DNA from: Bryobacteraceae bacterium | GTDB lineage: Bacteria; Acidobacteriota; Terriglobia; Bryobacterales; Bryobacteraceae | NCBI GenBank assembly: GCA_947458745.1 | Contig: CANGYQ010000013.1 | Coordinates: 1-64,000 of the forward strand | Length of the DNA stretch: 64,000 nt | Direction of reading: 5' to 3' | Part shown: in pieces, positions 46,097-55,404 of the stretch | Position numbering within the stretch: the first letter of the stretch is position 1 | How the letters are laid out: the number at the start of each line of letters is the position of its first letter | Program-made: the position numbers and the translations under genes | Notes under the pieces: model-generated | Databases searched by the model: none | What the model saw: only the letters and a program-made list of their open reading frames with translations | Told to the model about the DNA's origin: nothing

Positions 46097-47767
46097 ATGT
46101 GCCGTTTGTTTCTCTGCCTTGCTCTCGCTGGGCTACCCCTGCTGGCCAGTGAGCCCGTCCGCACCCGCAAGGCCATGGTGGTGGCACAGGAGCCCCACGC
46201 CACTGACACCGGAGTTGCCGTATTGAAGGCGGGCGGCAACGCTGTGGATGCAGCCGTAGCGGTCGCCCTGGCACTGGCGGTAACGCACCCTTCCGCAGGC
46301 AACTTGGGCGGCGGCGGCTTTCTGCTACTGCGTAAGGCTTCCGGCGAAGTGACGTTCATCGATTTTCGCGAGAAGGCGCCCGCGGCAGCCAGCAGGGACA
46401 TGTATCTCGACAAGGACGGCAAGCCGACGCGGGATTCCGTGGTCGGTTGGCGGGCAGCGGGTATCCCGGGCACGGTGCGCGGCTTGGAGTTGGCGCATAA
46501 GAAATATGGCCGCAAACCCTGGGCCGGGCTGGTGGCACCAGCGGTGAAACTGGCGCGCGACGGCGTGACGCTCAGCTATGCCGAGGCGCGCAGTCTCCAG
46601 AGCGCGGCCAAGCTGCTGAGCCCGTTCCCGGAATCGAACCGCCTTTTCCTGCGCTCCGGCAAGTTCTATGAGGCCGGTGAGAAGCTGGTGCAGCCAGAGT
46701 TGGCGCGGACGCTGAAGCGCATCCAGCGCCTGGGCTCGAAGGATTTCTATGAGGGCGAGACGGCCAGGATCCTGGCCGCCGAGATGGCGAAAAACGGCGG
46801 GCTGATCACGCTCGACGATCTGAAGAACTACCGGGCCCAAGAGCGTACGCCGCTGCGCACCACCTACAAGGGCGTCGAGCTGATCCTGCCCCCTCCGCCC
46901 AGCTCCGGCGGCATCCTGCTGACCCAGATTCTGGGGATGCTGGCAGGGTCCGGTTATGAAAAGTCAGGCTTCGGGTCCGCGCAGACCTATCATTGGGTGG
47001 CGGAAGCGATGAAGCGCGCCTACGCGGATCGGGCGGAGTACCTGGGTGACCCGGGCTTTGTGAAAGTGCCCGTCCAAGCGCTGACCAGCCGCGCCTACAT
47101 CGACCGTTTGCGGGCCTCGATTGACCCCAACCACGCCACGCCTGCCGAGCAGGTGCGCAACGGCCCACTGCCAGCGCCGGAGCCGACCGAGACCACTCAC
47201 TTTTCGATTGTGGATGCCGAAGGCAATGCGGTGGCGCTCACCTACACCATCAATGGCAGCTATGGAAACGGCGTCACCGTGCCGGGCCTGGGTTTCCTGA
47301 TGAACAATGAAATGGACGATTTTGTGGCCAAGCCCGGGGTGCCGAACATGTTTGGGGCCGTCGGCGGCGAGGCGAACTCGATTCAGCCCGGCAAGCGGCC
47401 GTTATCCTCGATGACGCCCACCATCGCGCTAAAGGACGGCAAACTCTACCTGGTACTGGGCGCGCCGGGTGGTACACGAATCCCCAATGGTGTCCTACAG
47501 GCATTTCTCAACGTGGTCGATTTCAAGATGAATATGCAGCAGGCGATCGACGCGCCGCGCATCCACAATCAATGGAAGCCGGACAAGCTCTACATCATGG
47601 GTGAGGTGTCGCCGGACACGGCCCAACTTCTCCGCCAGCGCGGCCATACCGTTGAGATCACCAATGGCGGCGTGGCGCGCGTGGAAGGCATACTGGTGCA
47701 GGATGGTTGGCTGCAGGGCGGCTCCGACTCCGGTTCCCGGCAGAGCGGCAAGGCGGCTGGTTACTAA
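46097..47767 (+). CDS. ggt: gamma-glutamyltransferase
   Basis: 556 residues from ATG 46097, giving a signal peptide (MCRLFLCLALAGLPLLAS); a longer start would overlap the kinase. Motifs: ATDTGVAVLKAGGNAVDAAV, NLGGGGFLLLR, DFREKAP, then the autoprocessing nucleophile threonine in TETTHFSIVDAEGN, followed by FLMNNEMDDF and PGKRPLSSMTPTI. The proenzyme cleaves itself into two subunits and hydrolyses or transfers gamma-glutamyl groups, chiefly of glutathione, in the periplasm. All key residues are present. It is followed after 11 bases by a sugar isomerase gene. Confidence 0.94.
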   Translation: MCRLFLCLALAGLPLLASEPVRTRKAMVVAQEPHATDTGVAVLKAGGNAVDAAVAVALALAVTHPSAGNLGGGGFLLLRKASGEVTFIDFREKAPAAASRDMYLDKDGKPTRDSVVGWRAAGIPGTVRGLELAHKKYGRKPWAGLVAPAVKLARDGVTLSYAEARSLQSAAKLLSPFPESNRLFLRSGKFYEAGEKLVQPELARTLKRIQRLGSKDFYEGETARILAAEMAKNGGLITLDDLKNYRAQERTPLRTTYKGVELILPPPPSSGGILLTQILGMLAGSGYEKSGFGSAQTYHWVAEAMKRAYADRAEYLGDPGFVKVPVQALTSRAYIDRLRASIDPNHATPAEQVRNGPLPAPEPTETTHFSIVDAEGNAVALTYTINGSYGNGVTVPGLGFLMNNEMDDFVAKPGVPNMFGAVGGEANSIQPGKRPLSSMTPTIALKDGKLYLVLGAPGGTRIPNGVLQAFLNVVDFKMNMQQAIDAPRIHNQWKPDKLYIMGEVSPDTAQLLRQRGHTVEITNGGVARVEGILVQDGWLQGGSDSGSRQSGKAAGY

Positions 47768-47778
47768 GTCAGGAATTC

Positions 47779-48660
47779 ATGGATCTCGCTCTTTCGACGC
47801 ACTTATTTGTTAATCACCGCCTGAACGTTGTCTGGCTGGAAAAGATCTGGAATGCGGGCATCCCGCTGGTGGAGATCTTCTGCGCCCGCCAGCACCTGGA
47901 CTATCGGGATAAACCCCAGATCCGGGAATTGGGGCACTGGTTCCGCGATTCCCAGCTGAAGATGAATTCATTGCATTCGCCGATCTACAACGACGATTGC
48001 TGGGGCCGCACCGGGCCGGATTCGCTACTCAATCTCACTGAGCCAATCAAATGGAAGCGTATCGCCATGGTGGACGAGATCAAGCGCGCCATTGAGATCG
48101 CCGAAGACATCCCGTTCCGGTATCTGATACAGCACCTGGGCGTGGCGGGCGAGGAGTTTGATGATCACAAACTGGACTACGCATTTACCTGTCTGGAAGA
48201 GCTGAGGCTGTTCGCGGGAGCCCGGGGGGTGTCAATCCTACTGGAGAACACGCCGAACAAACTCTCCAGCGCGGAGCGTCTGCTGCACTTCCTGGCCGTG
48301 ACGCATCTGAACCTCGACTTTTGCTTTGACACGGGCCACGCGCACCTGATGGAAGGCGTAGAGCCGGCCTTCGCGCTGATGAAGAGCCGTATCCGGTCCA
48401 CACACGTCCACGACAACGATGGAGTGAGCGATTCGCACTTGTTCCCGCTGACATCGCCCGGGGGCACCATCGATTGGAAGGCCACCATGCCCTTGCTGAA
48501 TTCCGGCGGCGACCAGTGGCCGCTGGTTTTGGAGCTCCGCGAACCCACCGACGTCCCCCACGTGATGGACGCCGTCAAGCAGACCTTCGCCCGGTTGCAA
48601 GAGGCCGGAGTGCCGCCCACGCCGGAAGAACTTGAACGATCAAAGAAGAACCGAAAATGA
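47779..48660 (+). CDS. sugar phosphate isomerase/epimerase (xylose isomerase-like)
   Basis: 293 residues from ATG 47779, preceded by AGGA. A TIM-barrel protein of the AP endonuclease 2-like superfamily: [85 protein letters not shown] and [11 protein letters not shown]. The Glu, His and Asp ligands of a single metal site are visible. Substrate unknown. TGA overlaps the asnS ATG by 4 bases (48657-48660), an odd pairing of a carbohydrate enzyme with a tRNA synthetase that suggests coupled translation rather than common function. Confidence 0.87.
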   Translation: MDLALSTHLFVNHRLNVVWLEKIWNAGIPLVEIFCARQHLDYRDKPQIRELGHWFRDSQLKMNSLHSPIYNDDCWGRTGPDSLLNLTEPIKWKRIAMVDEIKRAIEIAEDIPFRYLIQHLGVAGEEFDDHKLDYAFTCLEELRLFAGARGVSILLENTPNKLSSAERLLHFLAVTHLNLDFCFDTGHAHLMEGVEPAFALMKSRIRSTHVHDNDGVSDSHLFPLTSPGGTIDWKATMPLLNSGGDQWPLVLELREPTDVPHVMDAVKQTFARLQEAGVPPTPEELERSKKNRK

Positions 48661-49967
48661 GTATCCCCCGCATCACCATCGCCCAAGCCCAGCATCATGT
48701 GGGCGAACTGGTTTCCATTCCTGGCTGGCTGTACAACCTGCGCAAGTCCGGCAAGATCGCATTTCCCATCCTGCGTGACGGGTCCGGGCTGATGCAGTGC
48801 GTGGCCGTGAAGGCCCAGTTGCCGGAAGCCCTGTTTGAGGACATCAAAGGCCTCACCCAAGAAAGCTCCATCATCGTCACCGGCCGCATCCGCGCCGAGG
48901 AGCGCGCCCAGGGTGGCTTCGAAATGGATGTCGAGCAGTTGGAGATCGTGCAGCGTGTCCCGGAAACCGAGCCCTACCCGATCACGCCCAAGGATCACGG
49001 CATCGAGTTCCTAATGGACCACCGGCACCTGTGGCTCCGCAGCCGCCGCCAGACGGCCATCGCCAAAATCCGCCACGAAGTGATCAAGGGCATCCGCGAC
49101 TTCTTTGACGGCAACGGCTTCACGCTGGTGGACACGCCGATCTTCACGCCAGCCGCCTGCGAAGGCACCTCGACGCTGTTTGAAGTGGACTACTTTGAAG
49201 ACGAGAAGGTCTACCTCACGCAGTCCGGCCAGCTCTACAACGAAGCGAACGCGATGGCCCTGGGCAAGGTCTATTGCTTTGGTCCGACGTTCCGGGCCGA
49301 GAAATCAAAGACCCGCCGCCACTTGACCGAGTTCTGGATGGTGGAGCCCGAGATGGCCTATGCCGATCTCGAAGATGTCAAGAAGCTGGCCGAAGGGCTG
49401 ATCTGCTTTGTCGTGGACCGCGTCCTGAACAACCGGAACGCGGAACTGAAGGTGCTGGAGCGCGACATCTCGAAGCTGGAATCGATCAAAGCTCCGTTCA
49501 ACCGGATGACCTACGACGACTCCGTGAAGATCCTGCAGGAGCGCGGCAGCGAAATCCAGTGGGGCGGCGACTTCGGCAACGCCGACGAAACCCTGCTCAC
49601 CCAGGACATGGACAAGCCCGTCCTGGTGGACCGCTTCCCCGCCTCCTTCAAAGCCTTCTATTTCCAACCAGCGCCAGAGCGCGAAGATGTCGTCCTGGGT
49701 GTCGACGTAATCGCGCCGGAAGGCTACGGCGAGATCATCGGCGGCGGCCAGCGCATTCATGACCTGGAGCTACTCAAGAAGCGCCTCCACGATCACCAGC
49801 TGCCCGAAGAGGCGTTCAACTGGTACCTCGACCTCCGCCGCTACGGCAGCGTCCCCCACGGCGGCTTCGGCATGGGCGTGGAGCGGTTTACCGCCTGGAT
49901 GTGCGGCACGGAACATATCCGGGAAACGATCGCGTATCCGCGTATGCTCTACCGCACGCGGCCGTAG
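48657..49967 (+). CDS. asnS: asparaginyl-tRNA synthetase
   Basis: 436 residues. An N-terminal OB-fold anticodon-binding domain ([20 protein letters not shown]) and class II catalytic core: motif 1 near [29 protein letters not shown], motif 2 [20 protein letters not shown], and motif 3 [13 protein letters not shown]. The [17 protein letters not shown] pattern and the absence of a GAD insertion indicate the asparaginyl rather than aspartyl enzyme. It charges tRNA-Asn directly, so the organism need not depend solely on transamidation. Overlaps the isomerase gene by 4 bases; arginase follows 37 bases later. Confidence 0.93.
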   Translation: MSIPRITIAQAQHHVGELVSIPGWLYNLRKSGKIAFPILRDGSGLMQCVAVKAQLPEALFEDIKGLTQESSIIVTGRIRAEERAQGGFEMDVEQLEIVQRVPETEPYPITPKDHGIEFLMDHRHLWLRSRRQTAIAKIRHEVIKGIRDFFDGNGFTLVDTPIFTPAACEGTSTLFEVDYFEDEKVYLTQSGQLYNEANAMALGKVYCFGPTFRAEKSKTRRHLTEFWMVEPEMAYADLEDVKKLAEGLICFVVDRVLNNRNAELKVLERDISKLESIKAPFNRMTYDDSVKILQERGSEIQWGGDFGNADETLLTQDMDKPVLVDRFPASFKAFYFQPAPEREDVVLGVDVIAPEGYGEIIGGGQRIHDLELLKKRLHDHQLPEEAFNWYLDLRRYGSVPHGGFGMGVERFTAWMCGTEHIRETIAYPRMLYRTRP

Positions 49968-50004
49968 TCTGAAGCTGATCCAGAATCGAGAGAATTGAGT
50001 TGGT

Positions 50005-50883
50005 ATGAAAATCTCTCTCATCGGTGCCCCCCTGGACTTTGGCGCGGGACGGCGCGGGGTGGACATGGGGCCCTCCGCCATCCGCGTTGCGAATCTGCAC
50101 CACCGCTTGACCGCGCTGGGCCATGATGTGGTGGACCTGGGCAATGTCGAGGCACCGCAGCAGGAAAGCTTGCCTGAAGGTGATCCTAAGGCCAAGTACC
50201 TGCAACCAATCGCGCTCACCTGCAAGCGCCTGGCCACCCAGGTGGCCAAGATCGTGGCCCAGGGCCGGTTCCCGGTAGTGCTGGGTGGGGACCATTCGAT
50301 TGCGACCGGCACCATCTCCGGTGTCACCAAGAAGCGGAAGTTGGGCGTCATCTGGATTGACGCGCACGGCGACATCAATACGCCGGACACGACACCTTCC
50401 GGCAACGTCCACGGCATGCCGCTGGCGGCGCTGTTGGGCCATGAGCCCAAGCCGCTACTCAGCAGTGCACCGCTGAATCCGGCTAACGTCGCGCTGGTGG
50501 GCCTGCGCGATGTCGACCCCGGCGAGAAGGTGCACATAGCGCAATGGGGCGTCCATGGCTACACCATGCGCGATGTCGATGAGCGCGGCATGCGCAGCAT
50601 CATGGAAGAGGCGATCCGCATTGCCACCAAAGGCACGGCGGGCTTCCATCTCAGCTTCGACATGGACGCGATTGACCCGGCTACCGCCCCGGGCGTCGGC
50701 ACTCCCGTCCCAGGAGGCTTGTCCTATCGCGAAGCGCACCTCATCATGGAGATGGCGCACGATTCCGGTAAGCTCGAATCGCTGGAAGTGGTGGAAGTGA
50801 ACCCGGTGCTGGATGTCAGCAACCGGACGGCGGACTTGGCCGTCGAACTGATATTGTCGGCGCTGGGAAAGAAGATTCTGTAA
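50005..50883 (+). CDS. rocF: arginase
   Basis: 292 residues, cytosolic. The ureohydrolase di-manganese ligands are seen in GGDHS (94-98), DAHGD (119-123) and SFDMDAIDP (near 220). The opening ISLIGAPLDFGAGRRGVDMGPSA and the PVPGGLSYREAHLIME segment favour arginase over agmatinase or formiminoglutamase. It would split arginine into ornithine and urea. It is 37 bases after asnS and 8 bases before ddl, in the same direction, so the three may be co-transcribed. No other arginine genes are in the window. Confidence 0.92.
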   Translation: MKISLIGAPLDFGAGRRGVDMGPSAIRVANLHHRLTALGHDVVDLGNVEAPQQESLPEGDPKAKYLQPIALTCKRLATQVAKIVAQGRFPVVLGGDHSIATGTISGVTKKRKLGVIWIDAHGDINTPDTTPSGNVHGMPLAALLGHEPKPLLSSAPLNPANVALVGLRDVDPGEKVHIAQWGVHGYTMRDVDERGMRSIMEEAIRIATKGTAGFHLSFDMDAIDPATAPGVGTPVPGGLSYREAHLIMEMAHDSGKLESLEVVEVNPVLDVSNRTADLAVELILSALGKKIL

Positions 50884-50891
50884 TTCAAGCA

Positions 50892-51866
50892 ATGAAAACG
50901 CGTGTCGCAGTAGTGTACGGCGGCCGCAGCGGTGAGCATGAGATCTCACTCCGCTCGGCCAAATCGATCATCGAAGGGCTGGACCCGGAACGTTATCACG
51001 TCATCCACTACTTCATTGCGAAGGATGGCCGCTGGCGGCCCAAGCCGATCGCGCCGGAGCCGGGCGCCAATCGTGAGATCGACGTCGTGTTCCCCGCCCT
51101 CCACGGCACCTTTGGCGAAGACGGCACGATGCAGGGGCTGTTCGAGTTGGCCGACCTGCCGTATGTCGGCCCCGGCGTGCTGGGTTCGGCGGTGGCCATG
51201 GATAAGGAAGTCACCAAACGGCTGCTGAAGCAGTCCGGCGTGCCCGTGACAGACTACGTGGTGCAGTACCGCGGAGCGTTGAATCCGGACGCGATCACGC
51301 TGCCGTTCCCCCTATTCGTGAAGCCCGCCAACCTGGGGTCGAGCGTGGGCATCACCAAGGTGAAGACGCGCGAACAACTGGGCCCCGCGCTCGAGAATGC
51401 CGCGCAGTACGACACCAAAGTGATCATCGAACGCGGCATTGTGGGCCGTGAATTTGAGATCGCCGTGCTGGGCAACCAGGAAGACCGGCGCGCGTCGTTC
51501 CCCTGCGAGATCCGCCCCAAGCGCGAGTTCTACGACTATGAAGCCAAGTACATTGAGGACTCCACCGAGATCGACCTGCCCGCCAACCTGCCACCCGACA
51601 AGATCGCCGAAATGCAGCGGCTGGCCGTCGCCGCCTGCGCTGCTCTCGAACTGGAAGGGATGACGCGCTGCGATTTCCTGATGGATTCGGCCACCGGTGA
51701 ATTATTCCTGAACGAACCCAACACCATCCCCGGCTTCACCAGCATTTCGATGTTCCCCAAAATGTGGGAGCATGCCGGGATTCCCTTCGCCGAACTGCTG
51801 GACCATTTGATCGCGCTCGCCCTCCGGCGGCATGAACGCAAGCGCGCCACGCGGTTCGAGAAGTGA
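50892..51866 (+). CDS. ddl: D-alanine--D-alanine ligase
   Basis: 324 residues, ATP-grasp enzyme. The N-terminus reads VAVVYGGRSGEHEISLRSAK, followed by FPALHGTFGEDGTMQGLFE (the HGxxGEDG motif), FPLFVKPANLGSSVGITKVK (ATP-binding lysine and loop), and DFLMDSATGELFLNEPNTIP GFTSISMFPKMW-type C-terminal metal ligands. It joins two D-alanines for peptidoglycan. In the ligand loop a typical Tyr/Phe selector cannot be fixed with certainty, so D-Ala-D-Ala is assumed. It follows arginase by 8 bases, and the next gene begins 10 bases past its stop. Confidence 0.94.
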   Translation: MKTRVAVVYGGRSGEHEISLRSAKSIIEGLDPERYHVIHYFIAKDGRWRPKPIAPEPGANREIDVVFPALHGTFGEDGTMQGLFELADLPYVGPGVLGSAVAMDKEVTKRLLKQSGVPVTDYVVQYRGALNPDAITLPFPLFVKPANLGSSVGITKVKTREQLGPALENAAQYDTKVIIERGIVGREFEIAVLGNQEDRRASFPCEIRPKREFYDYEAKYIEDSTEIDLPANLPPDKIAEMQRLAVAACAALELEGMTRCDFLMDSATGELFLNEPNTIPGFTSISMFPKMWEHAGIPFAELLDHLIALALRRHERKRATRFEK

Positions 51867-51876
51867 TGACGCACTA

Positions 51877-53301
51877 ATGTTGCCCACGCTGGCACTCCTG
51901 TTCGCGGCCCAGGCCGCGCCACCCGCCGCCCTACCCGACATCAAGGATCAGGTGGAGGCGATCCGCAAGTTTGTCGCGGTCTACGCTGCGCTCAGTGACG
52001 AAGCCGCCGAACCGGTGGACCCCAACCCCTCCATTTACGGCGGCGCCTTACCCGGCATGCTGCGCGGACTGGACCCGCATTCGGTCTTCCTGGACCCGGA
52101 CCAGATGCAGCAGTTGAAGGAAATGAACAGTTCGGAGCGTAAGGGGTTCGGCTCAGTTGTCAGCATTCTTCCGGGCCGGGTTTTCGTGCTGCAAACGCTG
52201 CCCGGCACGCCTTCGGCCAAAAGCGGCCTGTCGCCCGGTGACGAGATTGTCGCCGTCAACAATATCTCCCTCATGGGCCTGGAGCCCGAGCAGTTGATCC
52301 AGCTGCTTTCGGAAACCCGGCGGCGCGAAGCCCAAATCTACGTCCGCCGCTTGAATACCCCCCGGCTGCTGTCGTTTCAACTGGTCCCCGAGAATCTGGC
52401 CGCGCCCAGTGTAGACCGAGCGTTTCTGCTCCCGGCCGGTCCCGGCTACATCCGCGTCGCCAACTTTGATTCGAAGACCGGCCAGGAGCTGAAAGCCGCC
52501 ATTGAGAAACTAGGCGGTGCGGCCCTGCCGGGCCTGGTGTTGGACCTGCGCAACAACCCCGGCGGCTCCGTGGAGACGGCGCTGGAGGCCTGCTCATTAT
52601 TCCTGAAGCCCGGCACCAAGTTGCTGAGCATCCGGGGCCGTTCGAAGAAGGAAGAAGAGGTCCATGCACCCGACGGCGGCACCCCTTATGAGTTTCCGCT
52701 GACGGTGCTGATCAATGAGAAGACGGCCAGTGCCGCCGAGATTCTCGGATCCGCCTTGCGGGATCACAAGCGGGCGATTCTGCTCGGCAACCGCAGCTTT
52801 GGCAAGGGACTGGTGCAGAGCGTTTACCCCCTGTCGGGCGGTTCCGGCATTGCCCTGACGGTGGCCTACTACTATTCACCCGCTGGTGCGAACCTGCAGC
52901 GGCCACTGAAGAATGTCCAGATCGAAACTCCTGATAGCCCGGGCGGCATTGCCCCGGACGAGACCGTTTTCCCGGACTCGCAGAACCGGTTGCGGGCGGT
53001 GCTCGACATGTCCGGGTCCTTCACGGCGTTTGCCACGGAGCTGGTGCGGAAGGGATTGCCGAATGGCCCACTGCCCTCGACCGTCTATGATGATTTCCGC
53101 ATTTGGCTGTCGGAGCGGCAGATCCAACCCAGCGTCAGCGATTGGTCCGCCAACGGTGAATGGCTGCGGAGCCGACTGCAACAGGAAGTGCTAAACCTCA
53201 CGCAGGGAGTCGAAAAAGGCGACGAAATCGAACTAGCCCGTGACCCGGTGGTCCGCCGCGCGGCGGAGCGACTGAAACCTGCGACACCCGCCGCCAAGTA
53301 G
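51877..53301 (+). CDS. S41 family C-terminal processing protease
   Basis: 474 residues from ATG 51877, with a short hydrophobic N-terminus (MLPTLALLFAAQAAPPAA) as probable signal. An N-terminal helical part and a PDZ domain (about 95-180; VLQTLPGTPSAKSGLSPGDE) precede the tail-specific protease core: GLVLDLRNNPGGSVETALEA, the nucleophile serine in NEKTASAAEILGSAL, and the base lysine in NRSFGKGLVQSVYPLSGG. Ctp proteases trim exported proteins in the periplasm; targets here are unknown. It follows ddl by 10 bases, and a longer in-frame start overlapping ddl is less likely. Confidence 0.9.
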   Translation: MLPTLALLFAAQAAPPAALPDIKDQVEAIRKFVAVYAALSDEAAEPVDPNPSIYGGALPGMLRGLDPHSVFLDPDQMQQLKEMNSSERKGFGSVVSILPGRVFVLQTLPGTPSAKSGLSPGDEIVAVNNISLMGLEPEQLIQLLSETRRREAQIYVRRLNTPRLLSFQLVPENLAAPSVDRAFLLPAGPGYIRVANFDSKTGQELKAAIEKLGGAALPGLVLDLRNNPGGSVETALEACSLFLKPGTKLLSIRGRSKKEEEVHAPDGGTPYEFPLTVLINEKTASAAEILGSALRDHKRAILLGNRSFGKGLVQSVYPLSGGSGIALTVAYYYSPAGANLQRPLKNVQIETPDSPGGIAPDETVFPDSQNRLRAVLDMSGSFTAFATELVRKGLPNGPLPSTVYDDFRIWLSERQIQPSVSDWSANGEWLRSRLQQEVLNLTQGVEKGDEIELARDPVVRRAAERLKPATPAAK

Positions 53302-53333
53302 AAGGGGTGGCAGTACCAATCGCCACCAAATCG

Positions 53334-54095
53334 CTAGGCCGGCGTGTGCAGACCCTTGTGGATGGCGTAGAGCGCCAGTTCCAGGCGGTCCGAGACACCC
53401 AGCTTGTCAAAGATGTTGTGCAGGTGATTCTTGACGGTTTGCTCACTGATGAACATCTTCTCGGCCATCTCTTTGTTTTTATAGCCTTGCGCCACCAAGC
53501 CGACAATTTCCCGCTCGCGCGTGGAAAGCGGGCTGCGCTCCCGACTACCTTTGCCCCCACCACCCGGGGCGGGTAACCCGAACGGGCCGGAGGCTTGAGG
53601 CTCGGGGGCATTGGTCGCAAACTGACGCATGACGGCGGCCGTGGTGTGCGAATCCAGCCAGATCTCGCCGCCATTGACCTTCCGGATGCTCTTGGCGATC
53701 AGGTCGGAGTTGGTCAACTTGAGCACGATGCCACACGCACCCAGCTTCATGGCCTGCACGTACTCGTTCTTGTCGTCGCTGGCAGTAAAGATGATCGCTC
53801 GCGTCTTGGATCCAGTACCCTGTAACTGTCGTAGTACCGACAAGCCGTCAAAATTGGGCATCCGCAAATCCAGCAACAACACGTCCGGCTGAAGGCTACG
53901 GACCCGGTCCAGTGCCTCCCGGCCATCGGCTGCTTCGCCCACGATTCGGATATCTTGCTGCTGGGACAACAAGTTACGCAGCCCGTCGCGGACAATTGGG
54001 TGATCGTCGGCAATCACTAAAGTGATTTCCCGCTTCTCCGGTGCACTCGGGGCCGGCGGTGCTCCCGCCATCAGCGCGTCGATCAACTGCTCCAT
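53334..54095 (-). CDS. NarL/FixJ-type response regulator
   Basis: 253 residues. The receiver (about 24-140) is intact: acidic pair DD at 30-31, phosphoacceptor D76 in DVLLLDLRMP, the switch threonine/serine in IIFTASDD and K in IVLKLTNSD. A linker rich in Pro and Gly (about 165-190) leads to the LuxR helix-turn-helix LSTREREIVGLVAQGYKNKE then FISEQTVKNHLHN. No histidine kinase is adjacent, so it is an orphan regulator, in contrast to the receiver-degenerate LuxR protein at 6.6 kb. A possible promoter lies at 54163-54191. Targets unknown. Confidence 0.92.
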   Translation of the reverse strand: MEQLIDALMAGAPPAPSAPEKREITLVIADDHPIVRDGLRNLLSQQQDIRIVGEAADGREALDRVRSLQPDVLLLDLRMPNFDGLSVLRQLQGTGSKTRAIIFTASDDKNEYVQAMKLGACGIVLKLTNSDLIAKSIRKVNGGEIWLDSHTTAAVMRQFATNAPEPQASGPFGLPAPGGGGKGSRERSPLSTREREIVGLVAQGYKNKEMAEKMFISEQTVKNHLHNIFDKLGVSDRLELALYAIHKGLHTPA

Positions 54096-54162
54096 ACAAT
54101 GCTCCTCGCCAAAAAAACCAAACTCTTTACCCAGTACGCAGCCAGTCCGTTAGTTCTATACA

Positions 54163-54191
54163 GTATAAAACCTTGTGAGCGGTTTTGTGAA
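54163..54191 (-). promoter_or_regulatory. possible promoter of the NarL-type regulator gene
   Basis: On the minus strand TTCACA (54191-54186) and TTATAC (54168-54163) are 17 bases apart, or TATACT with 18, and lie about 70 bases before the ATG at 54095. The hexamers overlap a small inverted repeat AAAACC (54167-54172) / GGTTTT (54181-54186), which could be a binding site or the end of the upstream GH10-like transcript. Evidence is by position and match only. Confidence 0.32.
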
Positions 54192-54261
54192 GTGCAGTAT
54201 TACGGGAGATTCACGCCAGTTCTCCGCCAACTGGTAGGGGCCTGGATCGCTACGATCCGGC

Positions 54262-55383
54262 TCAGCGCGGCTCCGCCGCTGCCAACTGGAAGGGCAGCTT
54301 CGCGGGCTCGGACAGAACGCCTTGGCGTAACGCGTCCCAAATCTCGGGACGATTCAGCCCGCCGTAGTACCAGACCACAAACCCTGGCAACTGCCGCTCC
54401 CGGACGATCCCGATCATCCGAGCTAGCACCGCCGCACTCTTGGAGTTGGTGATGTCGATGCCCGGCACCAGCCTCGTACTGCTGCCAACAGCCACCGCTT
54501 GAGTGGCCAAGTCCCGCGCAAAGCTCGCGGCATCGGCCCGGTAGACCTGGGGCGTCACAAAATCCAGAGCGCCCTCCCGCGTCCAGGCCGGATAGTCCTG
54601 CAGGAAGTTCACCGCCCCAAAGGGGTAGACCACCGGGGCGTTGTTGATCAGCGCCCGCCAGTCCTGCGCCTTCACCTGTCGCGCCAGCAAAACCGCAAAA
54701 TCGGTCAACTTCCGCGCGCGCCAGCGGGTCCATTCCGGATCATTAGGTAACTCCGGGACGGCTGCCCCCTCATGCTCCTCGGCATATAGCGTCTTGGTGA
54801 AGTTATCATAACCGCAATCCAACTGCGGATAACGGGCCCGGTCAAACTCCACGCCTGGTACTTGATAGCGTTCCAGTACTTCCCGCACCAGATCAATCAA
54901 GAATCGCTGAACGTCGGGATGAGTGTGGACCATCCAAAAGAAGTCACCAGGAAACTTAGTTTCGCCAGACCGGGCCTGGGCCAGCCAGTCGGGGTGCCTG
55001 TCGAAAATGATTCCCCGCTTCCCCTCCCCGGCAAAGTAGCCCGCCCAGCCACCCACAAAGCCATACTCGAACCAGGGAAACACGGCCAGACCGAACGGCT
55101 TGGCTTCTTCTATCGCCTCCGCCAACACATCCCGGCCGGCAAAGGCGGGGTCGATCCGAAGACCGGTCTCACGCTCGAACACGTCGCTGGGCCACAGCGG
55201 ATAACCCCGGGACCAGCAGTTGACGAATACGGCGTTAAAGTTAGCCGAAGCCAGATTGCGGAAGCTCTCCCGGATCTGCTCCCGGGACCCCAGTGAATCC
55301 CGTGCAATCCACACGCCCCGGAACTCCGTCATGGCTGAAACAGAAGCCGCCGCCAGCAGCATCAGCACCGCGCCGCGCAGCAA
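54262..55383 (-). CDS. secreted GH10-like (DUF187/FenI-type) glycosyl hydrolase family protein
   Basis: 373 residues from TTG 55383, which gives a signal peptide (LRGAVLMLLAAASVSA); ATG 55362 would leave only a fragment of it. The body fits the glycosyl hydrolase-like 10 family: TEFRGVWIARDSLGSREQIR, NFNAVFVNCWSRGYPLW, GLAVFPWFEYGFV, GVEFDRARYPQLDCGYDNFT and FVTPQVYRADAASFARDL. Relatives act on cell-wall or capsule polymers outside the cytoplasm; the catalytic acids cannot be fixed here. Its start region is 21 bases from the divergent radical SAM gene. Confidence 0.78.
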   Translation of the reverse strand: MLRGAVLMLLAAASVSAMTEFRGVWIARDSLGSREQIRESFRNLASANFNAVFVNCWSRGYPLWPSDVFERETGLRIDPAFAGRDVLAEAIEEAKPFGLAVFPWFEYGFVGGWAGYFAGEGKRGIIFDRHPDWLAQARSGETKFPGDFFWMVHTHPDVQRFLIDLVREVLERYQVPGVEFDRARYPQLDCGYDNFTKTLYAEEHEGAAVPELPNDPEWTRWRARKLTDFAVLLARQVKAQDWRALINNAPVVYPFGAVNFLQDYPAWTREGALDFVTPQVYRADAASFARDLATQAVAVGSSTRLVPGIDITNSKSAAVLARMIGIVRERQLPGFVVWYYGGLNRPEIWDALRQGVLSEPAKLPFQLAAAEPR

Positions 55384-55404
55384 CCAACCCAGGCCTGGAC
55401 CGCT

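Noticed and set aside
54167..54186. AAAACC/GGTTTT repeat as a transcription terminator of the GH10-like gene
   Set aside because: The same bases fit a promoter for the NarL-type gene equally well, and no T run follows the stem.
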